From Lojkania enalia (taxonomy: Eukaryota > Ascomycota > Dothideomycetes > Pleosporales): a stretch of 64,000 bases of DNA. Each line of letters opens with the position of its first letter. The first letter of the stretch is position 1. This document shows positions 11,114-22,891 of the stretch, piece after piece. The stretch spans positions 186,001 to 250,000 of the forward strand of contig ML986601.1 in the NCBI GenBank assembly GCA_010094045.1, given 5' to 3'. Below the pieces are notes generated by a model. The model was not told the origin of the DNA, made no database searches, and saw only the letters and a program-made list of their open reading frames with translations. Both the position numbers and the translations under genes were made by a program.

Positions 11114-13465
11114 TTACCCCAACACAATGGTCTTCGGCTTTGCTTTGACTTCTTCCCATACGGCCTTGTCGATTTTTGACCAGCTTACTCGATACGTGAT
11201 AGATTGGTCGTCATTCTATATTATGAGCATGATGTTGAGGAAGGGCGAGTGTACACAGGTTGGCAGGTCTTTAATTGTGTTTTGGTCTTGTGGCCAACTT
11301 TTATCTAGGTCCGGATCTAGATTGACGTCTGACTGTGAGTCCATATGTGCTTCTGAATTACTCTCTTCTTCTGGGCTGTCGTGTGCTTCCAGGTTGAGAT
11401 TTGTTTCGTTTTCTAGCTTACATATTATGACTGGGTTTTCTGGATGAGAGTGTACACTTTTCACTTTGTGAGGAGAGCAGAATGAAATTACCAAGCAGTT
11501 CATCTTCATGCTCGAATGTTAACACTGGACCTCTGATGAAACCGACATCCTTGCCTGACGATAGTTGACTGCAGACAAGCAGCATAGCATATGGGGGGAA
11601 ATTCTTAAAATCGAGATCCTCATTGATACATAATAGAAGGGTGGCGATTTGAGCTGTAAAGTGCAAGAGTGCGAATTATGATACTTCGCTCCCAGATAGA
11701 GATTCCGATTTTCTAACCATCGGCGAGACAAAGCTAGGGAGAGTACGATTTAGAATCACCTGGCAACCTTGGCAATCTCGTTCGGCTGACATCTATCGTA
11801 TTGCACAGGCTCGTGCTATTTTAGCAAGGACCGTACTGACTCTCCGCAGGAGTCGTACTACACCCTACATCCTTTTGAAAGCCAGCATCACGAAGGAATT
11901 ATGATGTGCTTGAAGCATTTATTTCTACATTGAGATTGCGTACTCCACGCCTCTTTCCCGAGTATAGTCTGAACGTCAGAGTAGTGCGGCATCGAGCTTA
12001 TCATACGGCATACGCCATAGGTATCCTTTGGGGAACCTATCTCTCAAACTTTCCCGTACACTGGAGAATGTCCATAAAATGTCATTGTAGTTGCGGAATC
12101 CGTTACCATTTGTTGATACTTCATTATTGAGCATGGGATCCGATCTATGCGGGCACTTTCCGCAGCCCTTAGATCCGAAGGGAGGTCGAGCTGCTGCATT
12201 TTGAGAGTCAGAGGTGTGGCGATGCCCGCGGAATTCTGTGCAGGTCCTCGCGCCAGGGTTCCCTTCGACAATTCAAAAATACTTGATGCGAGGTGAAAAT
12301 GAGTGACCGTTTCGCTGGCATTTCCGGCTGAAAAGTCCAGCCGCGGGTGCTCTAGATCGATTCATGGCGTAAATCTGGTAGGCTGGCGGTCAAAGAGAAG
12401 CTGTCCACATCTTGAGTAAACTGTTAGCAGGTACACTTGTTCGGTTCTCGACCGGAGAGACTACTATGTGCATTCTCCACGACAGCGATGATGGCCAGCT
12501 TGGCACGATTGAAGATGTCCCCCATGATGCGTAGCTAGAGTTCCTTGTCAACAGGAGCGCCTTGAAGTATGCAGGCAGTATCAACCTAGACATAGCGTTT
12601 GCCGAGGTCTGCGACTAGCTCCATCGTATCGAAGACTGTACGGGGGACTTTGTGTTTCGTCAGACCTCTTGCTATGTTATGCTGATTTAAAGTGGCCTTT
12701 GTCAATAAAGGAGTTGTGTAAGGCCACCATAGATATGACAGAGCGATGTCCGCCAGCCCCCAGGTCTCCAAAGACGAGGCACCGCTACTGAACATCTATG
12801 AGTCTAACAGTCTGAATAGCGGGCATCTTCAAAGATCGGGATTCGCAGATTGGGCGGTGAGGCGTGCAATATCACATGCATTTCTTGACCAAGGATGTCT
12901 ACAATCGGGCTAAGCTTCCTCGAATATATATAATCGTCATAAGAGGCAATGAAGAATAGTTCCCATTCCACGTTTATTTCCCCATTTGGAATGCTAGATA
13001 GTCGAGCAGGTATAAGGGAGCCCACAGAAGCATAGCCACGAACAGATACATCTTCATACTGCACCAACATATCTTAATCTCGTAGCATTGTGGGTGTGGA
13101 CGTAAACTGTCGCTTCTATAGCTCCGATTCTTTTCTCCTTTATCTGGTGTGGTTTCTGCTCGCTTCTCAAGGGTCTGATCTATCCGTTTAGGGTGGACAT
13201 CGCGGGATAGAGTGATTGGGGTATCGGATGCCGAGAGGTATAAGGCTATGAGCCGGCATGCCGGACAATAAGATTTCTCTAGTATACTCCATACGGCGCC
13301 GGTGTGAATGGATGAATGCCCACTATATGCTGACTTCGTGTGTATTTTGTAGTAGTAGCCACTTAGTAACTCTTTATAACTCATGAAGCTGTAGGTTGTA
13401 TATGGCGTGCCTCTAGTGTTTGGTTCGGCTTGCAATGGGTTTTGAGTACCCATGCGCTCGTTCAT
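11114..13465 (-). pseudogene. decayed HET-domain (heterokaryon incompatibility) gene
   Basis: Parts of a HET protein can be followed in order on the minus strand. SYCPACRLIA near the N-terminus and WELFFIASYDDYIYSRKL are followed by the HET core LADIALSYLW, TKATLNQHNI, VPRTVFDTMELVADLGKRYV-stop-VDTACILQ and STRGWTFQ. The C-terminus reads YRVSWSKIDKAVW and ends in KTIVLG. In-frame stops lie at 12586, 12535, 12424, 12352 and 11216 (plus-strand start of each stop triplet). The first replaces the near-invariant Trp of the RYVW(V/I)D motif. The frame changes at least three times; some changes could be introns, the stops cannot. HET proteins trigger non-self cell death on hyphal fusion. This copy is not expected to work. 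Confidence 0.85.
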
Positions 13466-14407
13466 GATTTACAAGTGGCGCATTTATGGGCTAGCTAGAG
13501 TGAAGACTTGAGTCTGTTGAGCTCTTGTAGGCTCGCAAGGGAGGAGCTGCGATATAAAGTCAGCCTGCCCGGTAGGCTGCTACCTGGAAATGCAGACACC
13601 GCACCCAGGCAAAATCCTGCAAATAACCACAGCCATACCTGGCAAGTTTCCTGCTTTTGATTAACATGGAAGAGTGGCTGGTTTTCTAAGGATGAGGAGC
13701 GGCGTGTTAATCTCTCGCTTCAGCTTGGTATAGGTAATTAGTATGCGAACCAGCATGGTATAACCGTAAAGCCTTGTATCCGTCTCAGTCCAGGTCCTGG
13801 TGCTGTTAAAGAGAGACGGTCGCATATCGTTGTTTGGACTCATGTTGGGAGCTGTTCGTCCGTGTCGAGTCGCGATAACATCACCGAGGATACATGGATG
13901 CTAGGCATGTAGAATTTTGTATGCTGTATTCGACATCCAGGGCGGTTTCAGCTGGCCAATACTTATCGAAGCATCTGGTGCTGTCGAGAAAACTCGTGAC
14001 GGGGCCCATGGCGACCTAGGTAGCCCGCTAGGGCAGGCTTGTGATCGCGAGAAGAAAAGCGTAGAACCGAGGTCCATTGTCGGCCTGTCAAAGCCGCATC
14101 GGTTCCAGCCGATGGCGAACACTCATCATCCACGCCGCGACTCTCCACAGCCCCACAGCTTGTTCATGCATTCTTGAAAATCTCTACTTCCTAATCACTC
14201 TTTGCGCAGACCTGAATTTGGGTGCGTAAAGGCCCGTCGCGGTTGCTGTGTTTTTGTTAGTAATCCTGCGAGCCCCGCAGACTCGCTTTGCGGAAGCCCA
14301 GCCTCTCGGCTGCTTTTAACGTCGGATCCGCTCCAGATATCGTGCACCCTTTCCTGAGTCGGGAGCACTACCTAATGACGGTTCGGTGAGCTGCGACAAC
14401 GGGAGAG
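13466..14407. other. intergenic region upstream of the HET relic and PEX13
   Basis: About 940 bases between divergent genes. Several frames are open for 60-85 codons on both strands around 13900-14180, but they overlap each other and show no recognisable motif. Confidence 0.6.
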
Positions 14408-15827
14408 ATGGCAACTCCATCACCGCCAAAGCCGTGGGAGAGGAGCGCAGGCCAGACTAGCGCATCGGTCGGTAAGTAGTTCTCAGCCATCGAGACGTCC
14501 ATCGCGAAGACTGACACCGCGATAGGACTGACAGGCTCCTCACCTTCGTCGACAATAGCCCCGACCGCAACAACCACGGCACCCTCAACATCTTCATCAA
14601 ACCCGCCGCCGCTTCCAGATTTACCCAATGCGCTCAGCTCCACCGCTAACCGGAACGCGACGAACTACTCGACCATGAACGCGAACCGCTTCTCGTCTCC
14701 GTATAGCGGCTACGGCGGGTACAACTCCTACTCATCCCCTTACTCGCGCTTTGGAGGTGGCTATGGATCGATGTACGGCGGCGGATATGGCGGCATGTAT
14801 GGGGGCATGGGCATGGGAGGCATGTACGGGGGAATGGGGATGCCCGGCGACCCGAACAACATGAGCCTCACACAGTCATTTAGCCAGAGCACGCAAGCAA
14901 CGTTTCAGTTGATCGAAAGCATTGTTGGCGCATTTGGTGGTTTCGCGCAAATGCTCGAGAGCACATACATGGCGACACATTCGTCGTTCTTTGGTAAGGC
15001 GGTTGCCCGTCCGGCGGAAACACAGCGCTAACATGATCTGTCTAGCTATGGTGTCCGTTGCCGAACAGTTTGGGAATCTACGACAAACGCTGGGATCAGT
15101 ACTTGGCATCTTCACATTGATGCGATGGATACGAACAGCGATCGCAAAACTCACCGGAAGACCTCCTCCTGCGTCATCTAGAGAATTAACGCCTGCGAGC
15201 TTCGCTGCGTTTACCGGACGTCAGCCAGATGGTTCCCCGGCCGCTCCCAAACCGTCAAAGAAACCTTTTATCATGTTTATGGTGGCTGTCTTTGGCCTGC
15301 CATATCTCATGGGCAAACTCATCAAAGCCCTTGCGCGATCGCAAGAAGAAGAGGAAAGGCGAAGAATAGAAGCCAATCCCCAGGCATACGGTGAACAGCC
15401 CGACCCTAGCAAACTGGAGTTCTGCCGGGTGCTTTATGACTTCACACCCGACACAAACATGAACGCAGTGCAGGGTGTTGATCTGGCAGTCAAGAAAGGC
15501 GATATGGTCGCTATTCTCAGCAAAACCGATCCACTTGGTAATCCATCGGAATGGTGGCGCTGCCGTTCGAGAGATGGACGGATGGGCTACCTCCCAAGCC
15601 CGTACCTGGAGATTATCCAGCGTAGACAGCCGGCGCAAATTACCAGTGGAAGCCAGCCCAGCAGCCCAGCGGGAAGCAGGGCACAGACAATGACTGGCAC
15701 TAGTCTTTCGGGAAGCAGGACTGGTACAATGACTAACACAAATGTGCCTGAGAAGGGACCAAAGATCGAAGGCAAGGCCGGCGATATTGGCGTTGAGAGC
15801 TTTCAGAAGGGAGCATTTTATTCATAA
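14408..15827 (+). CDS. PEX13: peroxisomal docking protein Pex13
   Basis: Pex13 sits in the peroxisomal membrane and with Pex14 receives cargo-loaded Pex5/Pex7 receptors. Exons 14408-14471, 14526-14993 and 15046-15827 join in phase (introns 54 and 52 nt) to 437 residues. The N-terminus MATPSPPKPWERSAG is typical of the family, followed by a Tyr/Gly/Met-rich tract (about residues 70-120) now known to form a permeability mesh in the pore. Conserved helices follow (VSVAEQFGNLRQTLGSVLGI), then a membrane segment near 252-271 (FIMFMVAVFGLPYLMG) and an SH3 domain at about 303-368 (ALYDF-like VLYDFTP, EWWRCR, GYLPSPYLEI). The C-terminal tail is Ser/Thr-rich. The open frame that reads through intron 2 gives a false internal start. 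Confidence 0.96.
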
Positions 15828-16398
15828 TCGGAGTCTGCTAGCGTTTTCCCCTTCGTGACTTTACTTCTGTGTGGCATCATATTTTCTAGGGTATGGGATT
15901 ATGGTCTTAAGGGCTTTACTGTATATCAAGAGTGCTGGATCCGGAAAAGCCCTTCTTTCGGCGTCTAGGAGGGATTCTTTCGTATTATTGTAGATATTCT
16001 GATGATGAAACATTTCCCTATTCTGCAAAATGCCATCTCCGGTCAAGCATATGCGAAGGTAACCATCGGTTTGTGCAAGAGAGCTGTCACGTGCAAGATC
16101 AATGGCGGGGGTTCTCACCCACGGAACCCTACTTCGCGCGACGCGGTCCACCAGAGTGTTTAGAAACAGTCGTGAACAGGAGAGACAAACACCTTAGTGT
16201 GTGACGACTTGACTTAGTCCCTGCTTCCTGCTTGTATTTTTAGCCCGATTTCCTTGTGAAAAGCGAGTGACGCTGCCTTCCCGCAAACGCCGCACCTAAA
16301 CTTGTGCGCCCCGCATCGCCTGGACGGCTACCTCCAACCACCAGAGCATTGCTACGTCCGTTACGGATACAGGGCACGATTAACCATCTTAAACCGCG
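15828..16398. other. intergenic region PEX13 to E2 gene
   Basis: About 570 bases of 3' UTR and promoter. No supported coding frame. Confidence 0.7.
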
Positions 16399-17067
16399 AT
16401 GTTCGCATCAAAGAGGCTCCAGAAGGTACTCTCGACCTATTTCCCTAGTTTCAGTCGCACACCAGCTAACATGTCCTTCACAGGAGCTGAGCAAAGTATA
16501 TTGGCATCCCCCTACCAACCACAAATCGCGATGCTTACAACATGGTAGATGCAGGGCAAGCTCCCGCCAGGCATAGAAGTTGTGAAGGCTGAGGACTTCT
16601 CGGAATGGCTCATGGATATCAAGGTCGTTGACTCAAACCCTCTGTACGCGGGCGAAACGTACAGACTCAAGTTTGCCTTCAGTTCAAACTATCCTATTGA
16701 GGTAACATCTACGTTATTCTCCCTTCTCACCCTAATCTCCCTTTAGTGTAGCATCTTGAACATCTAGGCTTGCGAGCACTAACTCCTCTATCTCTCTTAG
16801 GCCCCGGAAGTCGTCTTCGTTCAGACCACCGACCGCCCTATACCTTGGCATCCCCACATCTACTCCAACGGTATCATCTGCCTTGACTTGCTGGACCGTC
16901 AGGGTTGGAGCCCTGTGCACAACGTCGAAAGCATTTGTGTTAGCCTCCAGAGCATGTTGACAAGCAACACAAAGAAGGAGAGACCACCGGGGGACGAGAA
17001 TTTCGTCAGGTACAACACGCAACGCCCTAGGGATATCAGTTTCGTTTTCCACGACAATCAGGTCTAG
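16399..17067 (+). CDS. UBE2W-type ubiquitin-conjugating enzyme E2
   Basis: Transfers ubiquitin from E1 to substrates; the UBE2W class is known for modifying the alpha-amino group of flexible N-termini rather than lysine. Four exons (16399-16425, 16484-16495, 16549-16701, 16801-17067) join in phase to 152 residues, matching UBE2W length. The spliced N-terminus MFASKRLQKELSKMQ matches the family helix 1. HPHIYSNGIICLDLL places the active-site Cys at residue 91, the same number as in human UBE2W. WSPVHNVESICVSLQSML and the KKERPP segment follow. The unusual C-terminal half of UBE2W replaces the usual helix with a short disordered tail, as here. Exon 2 is only 12 nt. Without splicing, only fragments are visible. 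Confidence 0.93.
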
Positions 17068-17626
17068 ATAGGGCATAACGGGAAGTAGCAGAGCCGGCTG
17101 TCGGATGGATGTGGGATCGGGAGGTTATCCATTCGATGACCCTGGCTTATACCTTAGACCAGTCGGATCGATCTACCATACACAGGTACGATTTTCATGG
17201 TAATGCATGATACGGCCGCGGCGTTTTGGGGCACATTCCTTGAGGGTAGGTTGAGAAAGGCGTTGGGAGAGGGGCCATTGAAGCTTCCTGAGCGGAATAG
17301 TGGAAGTTTTCTATTTTATTACGTTCACCGAAACCATTCGGCCTATATCAAATATATTGCAAAGAAATCAGTAGTCTTGACATACTGCTGCTTGGAAGTA
17401 ACACGGAGCCAGGCAGTTTGGCAAGGCCTCGGCAATCGATAGCGGAAACGGAGAAACGTTGTTCACCGGCGAGGCAAGCCAAGATTTTTTCGCCCAAGGG
17501 AATTTTCGATTTAGCGCAGCGTCGCAGAGGGAACTTTTAGATTTTCTGCGCCCACCGCCTAAGCATCTCCCCCTCCATCCTCCACACTCCACTCTCTTCC
17601 CTACAACCCATATCCATTCCTTCATC
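17068..17626. other. Hsp70 upstream region
   Basis: About 560 bases between the E2 gene and the Ssb-type Hsp70 gene. The last 100 bases before the ATG are pyrimidine-rich on the plus strand, typical of highly expressed fungal genes. No coding frame is supported. Confidence 0.65.
17500..17507. promoter_or_regulatory. heat-shock-element-like GAAttTTC
   Basis: A GAA-NN-TTC inverted pair lies about 120 bases upstream of the Hsp70 start codon. This is the minimal two-unit form of a heat-shock factor site. Ssb-type genes usually behave like ribosomal protein genes and are not heat-induced, so a chance match is quite possible. Confidence 0.25.
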
Positions 17627-18354
17627 ATGTCCGACGAAGTCTATGAGGGTGCCATTGGCATTGATCTTGGTGCGCATACACCGTGAACAGCGCCTACTAA
17701 GCTTCTACTAACTCTCACCGCCAGGCACAACCTACTCTTGCGTTGCCAACTATGAGGGCACCAACGTCGAGATCAGTACGCACTCCCGTGTCGAAGCGCT
17801 GTAATCAACGCACGTCCTAACATAATTTCCTAGTTGCCAATGAGCAGGGTAGCTTCACCACCCCCTCCTTCGTCTCCTTCACTAGTGAGGAGCGTCTTAT
17901 TGGTGAGGCCGCGAAGAATCAGGCTGCTATGAACCCGGAGAACACCGTCTTTGATGTCAAGTAGGATATGCTTGTCCTCCTGGGCTGCAAAATGCAAATA
18001 CTAACCTTCCCAGACGCCTGATCGGTCGACGATTCGACGACGAGACTGTGAAGAAGGATATTCAGTCATGGCCTTTCAAGGTTATTGACCAGGGTGGAAA
18101 CCCCATGGTCCAGGTTGAGTACTTGGGCGAGACCAAGACATTCTCCCCTCAGGAAATTTCCGCCATGGTCCTCGGAAAGGTTTGCGGCATCTTGTCTTGT
18201 TCATGACAGCTAACTAACACCTATTCAGATGAAAGAAGTCGCCGAGACCAAGCTCGGCAAGAAGGTTGAAAAAGCCGTTATCACTGTCCCGGCCTATTTC
18301 AACGACAATCAGCGACAGGCCACCAAGGATGCAGGTGCCATTGCCGGCCTCAAC

Positions 18355-18386
<32 letters not shown>

Positions 18387-19739
18387 AGCTATCGCGTACG
18401 GCCTCGGATCTGGAAAGTCCGAGAAGGAGAGGAACGTCCTCATCTATGACTTGGGTGGTGGTACCTTCGATGTGTCCCTCCTCCATATCCAGGGCGGCGT
18501 TTTTACCGTGAAGGCTACTGCTGGTGATACCCACTTGGGTGGTCAGGACTTCGATACCAACCTGCTCGACCACTTCAAGAAAGAGTTCCAGAAGAAGACC
18601 AAGAAGGATATTTCTGGAGATGCAAGAGCTTTACGTCGTCTCCGAACGGCATGTGAACGTGCCAAAAGAACACTCTCTAATGCCACCCAGACGACTATTG
18701 AAATCGACTCGCTTTTTGATGGTGAAGATTTCAACGCAAACATTACTCGTGCTCGATTCGAAGACTTGAACGCTAAGCCGTTCAATGCTACTCTCCAGCC
18801 TGTTGAGCAGGTGTTGAAGGACGCCAACATCGACAAGAGCAAGGTAGATGATATTGTACTCGTTGGTGGCTCCACCCGTATCCCGAGGATACAGAAACTC
18901 CTTTCTGACTTCTTCAACGGCAAGAAGCTTGAGAAGAGCATCAACCCCGATGAGGCCGTCGCCTATGGTGCCGCTGTTCAGGCTGGTATCCTCTCTGGCA
19001 AGGCTACTTCTGCTGACACGGCTGACCTCTTACTTCTCGATGTCGTTCCTCTTTCTCTTGGTGTTGCTATGGAAGGCAATATCTTCGCCCCTGTTGTTCC
19101 CCGTGGTCAGACTGTCCCAACGATCAAGAAGCGAACTTTCACGACAGTTGCCGACAACCAGCAGACCGTCCAGTTCCCTGTCTACCAGGGTGAGCGTGTC
19201 AACTGTGAGGATAACACTTCGCTTGGTGAATTTACTCTTGCTCCTATCCCGCCCATGAAGGCAGGCGATGCCGTCCTCGAGGTCGTTTTCGAGGTCGATG
19301 TCAACGGTATCCTGAAGGTCACTGCTACCGAGAAGACATCTGGCCGCAGCGCTAATATCACTATCTCCAACTCCGTTGGTAAGCTTTCGTCTGGGGAGAT
19401 CGAAAAGATGATTGATGGTAAGACGTATCATTCCATTTGTTAATTGTATCGATTCTAACATAACGCCTAGATGCTGCCAAGTTCAAGACTAGCGACGAGG
19501 CTTTCAGCAAGAAGTTCGAGTCAAGACAACAGCTCGAGTCCTACATCTCTCGTGTCGAGGAGATGGTCTCCGACCCTACCACGTCGATTAGGTTGAAGCG
19601 CGGTCAAAAGGAGAAGATCGAATCTGCCCTGAGTGACGCGATGGCCCAGCTCGAGATCGAGGATGCCACCTCCGAAGACCTGAAAAAGAAAGAGCTTGCC
19701 CTTAAGAGGATTGTTACCAAGGCTTTCTCTACTCGCTAA
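17627..19739 (+). CDS. SSB1: Ssb-type ribosome-associated Hsp70 chaperone
   Basis: Binds nascent chains at the cytosolic ribosome with RAC (zuotin/Ssz1). Six exons (17627-17669, 17725-17775, 17834-17960, 18014-18179, 18229-19417, 19471-19739) join in phase to 614 residues; S. cerevisiae Ssb has 613. Introns are 49-58 nt. The ATPase domain has IDLGTTYSC across the first splice, [44 protein letters not shown] and [10 protein letters not shown]. It lacks the EEVD tail of cytosolic Ssa proteins and ends in IVTKAFSTR like Ssb. Ssb-type signatures include the N-terminus [13 protein letters not shown] and the C-terminal [17 protein letters not shown] region. The unspliced frame 18229-19443 covers only part of the protein. 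Confidence 0.95.
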
Positions 19740-21031
19740 GCAGTACGCAAATAAACTGGTGTGGACCGAGTGCAGGGCGCTTCGACTGCGTATTTCTTAT
19801 CGCGGGCATTTCTTCTTTGATAGACCTTTGTTTCCTTTATTTTCCCTACGTTTTCGGCATGGTGGGGGCCTTGCAAAGGATGGAGAAAAGTATGTGTACT
19901 TTATGCGTCTGATGCCTGACTGAGTAACGATGACGGCCGCGGCTCCTAATGTGCTTGCCTGTTCAAGTCTCCCTCGTGCTTCGAGCGGAGGAAAACGGAG
20001 TTCTTTGTATCGATCTTTTGGGGATGAGTAAGTAGAGGATGCGATATGGGGAGGATATTGAAAATTGAATGAACGGATTTATGATTGCAATTATCTTTTT
20101 GACCTGAACTACTTTCGCCTTCCGCCAACGATGAAACGATAAAATTACTTTATTCGCCTAGATGGTACGGCGATCTAGAATACGCATCACGTTCCTACTA
20201 GGCCGACTGAAGCCTATGAGGACGGGCTTGGATATCTACTCAGATTCTGAACTAGAACGCTGTTGAGATGCCGAACTTTGATGCTTTAGTTCCATGAGGG
20301 GCGGTGATGCCGGGTCCCCAACGAGTGACTTTCTACTCCTCGTAGAAAGTTTTTGTTGGCGCATTGCTCCGAGACTTGATATATCTGTACAATATAAATT
20401 GAACTTCTTGCTTCTTAAAGTGACGGAGTTAGCATGAGGTTTCAGAGGTACTAAGATATGAAAACATATAGCAACGAGAAAAAGACAAATTCAGGGAGAA
20501 TAGCAATTAACTAAAAGCATTAGACATGTACATTTTAAGCTACGAGTTATCGAGATGCTGCTAGTCTCTCCTTGAACGCCAGTTGGGTTACTAATTTGGG
20601 CCTGGTAGACGAGCTGATTGGCGGATAAACATACGTTCTTGAGCAGTCATCACCCTTCGTCCCTATGTATACGCCCGGCGCGCGTATCCTTGCATTACAC
20701 CACCACCTATACTGTATTTGGTAGATCGGCACAGTATGTTTTTTATTGTACGTAGGTGGAGAAGGATGAAGATTACCCTTTTTTTCCACTAATGCTTCCG
20801 ATTCAAAAACGCTTCCTCATTACTGGGGAAGATCATTTGACCGTCAGCATGTGTCGAACCGTCTCGTTTATCCTCTTCAATGGAGAGTACGAATGATCGA
20901 TATAGAGTATAAATATTCGGAATCGGGAGACTGCAGCTGTATGTTACCAAGCATCCGCGTTTGGCTTGTAAATCATTTCGTCCAGTCACCCATCCGTCTA
21001 ATCATCGCTTGTCCGGGTATCGAATCACGTT
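19740..21031. other. intergenic region Hsp70 to GH127
   Basis: About 1.3 kb. The first 200 bases should be the Hsp70 3' UTR. No coding frame with family support. A short direct repeat of ACTTTCTAC occurs near 20330-20350 as the arms of an inverted repeat around CTCCTCGTAGAAAG, which could form a small hairpin. Confidence 0.6.
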
Positions 21032-22891
21032 ATGTTGTCCAAGATTTTACTCGCCGGCTACATGATGGCGACTTTATCAGCCATGGCTCAGGACATACCG
21101 TCCATTATTGTACCTCAAGCCGGAGTCTCTGCCCATCCGTTTGAGATGAGACAGGTCTCTCTGAGCAATAGTCGCTGGCTAGATAACCAAAACCGTACGC
21201 TGAATTACCTAAAGTTTGTTGATGTCGACAGGTTGCTCTACAATTTCCGAACGACTCATAGGCTCTCCACAAATGGCGCTAGGGCCAACGGAGGATGGGA
21301 CGCGCCGGACTTTCCTTTTCGCTCCCATACCCAGGGACATTTCCTTACTGCCTGGGCACATTGCTACGCGGTACTCCGAGATAGTACGTGCCAGCAGCGA
21401 GCGACATACTTCATCGCCGAGCTGGCCAAATGTCAGTCCAATAACAATGTCGCAGGATTCAGCAGAGGATATCTCTCTGGTTTTCCAGAATCCGAATTTA
21501 GCGCCCTCGAAGCAGGCAAACTATCCAACGGAAATGTTCCGTACTACGCCGTGCACAAGACTATGGCTGGTCTACTTGATGCGTGGCGAATCATCGGGGA
21601 TACCAAAGCCCGTGACGTGCTACTGGCACTGGCTGGATGGGTTGATGGACGCACCGGGAAGCTGAGCTCTAACCAAATGCAAACCATGCTGGGTACCGAG
21701 TTTGGAGGCATGAACGATGTCCTAGCCAACATCTACCAGTTGACTGGCGACAAGAGGTGGCTTACAGTAGCCCAGAGGTTCGATCATGCTGCCGTCTTCA
21801 ATCCTCTTGCTTCAAATCAAGACCAGCTGAATGGCCTGCACGCCAATACACAGGTCCCGAAATGGATTGGCGCTTCCCGTGAATACACAGCTACTGGAAC
21901 CAAACGGTACCTTGATATTGCCAGCAATGCTTGGGACTTCACCGTCGGCGCTCATACATATGCAATTGGCGGCAATAGCCAGGCTGAACACTTCCGCCCA
22001 CCCAATGCAATTGCAGGATACCTCAATAAAGACACAGCTGAGCAATGCAACACATACAACATGCTAAAGCTCACACGGGACCTATGGGCCATGAATCCCA
22101 GTGCCACCAAATACTTCGACTTCTACGAGCGCGCACTTATCAATCATCTCCTCGGCGCGCAAAATCCATCAGATAGCCACGGCCACATCACCTACTTCAC
22201 GCCGCTCAACCCCGGCGGTCGCCGCGGCGTCGGCCCTGCGTGGGGCGGCGGCACATGGAGCACCGACTACGAGTCCTTCTGGTGCTGCCAGGGTACTGCC
22301 CTAGAGACTAACACCAAGCTCATGGACTCCATCTACTGGCACAACGACACATCGCTATACGTAAACCTGTTCACATCCTCCACACTCAACTGGTCTCAGC
22401 GCGATGTGAAAATCACTCAGACAACAACATACCCTATTAGTGATACAACAACGTTACAGGTCACTGGTACCGGGCAATGGAATATGCTGATACGCATCCC
22501 AGCCTGGACCTCCGCCGCCGAAATGCGCGTGAACGGACAGCCGGCAAATGTAGCTGCTGAGCCGGGTACTTATGCTGTCCTGGCGCGGACATGGCAGCCC
22601 GGCGACGAGGTGACGATCAAGCTACCAATGAACCTGCGCACTGTGCCCGCAAACGATAACCCGAATATTGCGGCCCTAGCTTACGGGCCGGTTGTCCTAA
22701 GCGGGAATTATGGATCCTCCTCGCTGTCTTCGCCGCCAACGCTGGCGCTAGATTCGGTGCGGAAGGTGAGTGGTGATGGGCTGGTGTTTACGGGGATGGC
22801 GGACGGGAGGGAGGTGGGGTTGGGGCCGTTTTACGAGGCGCAAGGGTTTAATTATAATGTTTATTGGGCGGTGAGAGGGCGGTTAGGTTGA
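21032..22891 (+). CDS. secreted GH127-type beta-L-arabinofuranosidase (DUF1680)
   Basis: Predicted to release beta-linked L-arabinofuranose from plant glycoproteins or polysaccharides outside the cell. One exon, 619 residues. Residues 1-19 or so are a signal peptide ending in SAMA. The (alpha/alpha)6-barrel family signature is clear: FRSHTQGHFLTAWAH, GYLSGFPES, PYYAVHKTMAGLLDA and LGTEFGGMNDVLANIY. The zinc-thiolate catalytic set of GH127/GH146 is present as E337 and C339 in AEQCNTYN and C418/C419 in FWCCQGT. Numbering is within one of the bacterial HypBA1 enzyme (E338, C340, C417, C418). Choice between GH127 and GH146 cannot be made by eye. The lack of introns and bacterial-like sequence would fit old transfer from actinobacteria, but that is untested. 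Confidence 0.92.
   Translation: MLSKILLAGYMMATLSAMAQDIPSIIVPQAGVSAHPFEMRQVSLSNSRWLDNQNRTLNYLKFVDVDRLLYNFRTTHRLSTNGARANGGWDAPDFPFRSHTQGHFLTAWAHCYAVLRDSTCQQRATYFIAELAKCQSNNNVAGFSRGYLSGFPESEFSALEAGKLSNGNVPYYAVHKTMAGLLDAWRIIGDTKARDVLLALAGWVDGRTGKLSSNQMQTMLGTEFGGMNDVLANIYQLTGDKRWLTVAQRFDHAAVFNPLASNQDQLNGLHANTQVPKWIGASREYTATGTKRYLDIASNAWDFTVGAHTYAIGGNSQAEHFRPPNAIAGYLNKDTAEQCNTYNMLKLTRDLWAMNPSATKYFDFYERALINHLLGAQNPSDSHGHITYFTPLNPGGRRGVGPAWGGGTWSTDYESFWCCQGTALETNTKLMDSIYWHNDTSLYVNLFTSSTLNWSQRDVKITQTTTYPISDTTTLQVTGTGQWNMLIRIPAWTSAAEMRVNGQPANVAAEPGTYAVLARTWQPGDEVTIKLPMNLRTVPANDNPNIAALAYGPVVLSGNYGSSSLSSPPTLALDSVRKVSGDGLVFTGMADGREVGLGPFYEAQGFNYNVYWAVRGRLG

Noticed and set aside
14922..15045. PEX13 starting at an internal Met in the second long frame
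   Set aside because: That start lies out of frame inside exon 2 and the frame reads through the 52-nt intron; splicing joins the true N-terminal exons in phase.
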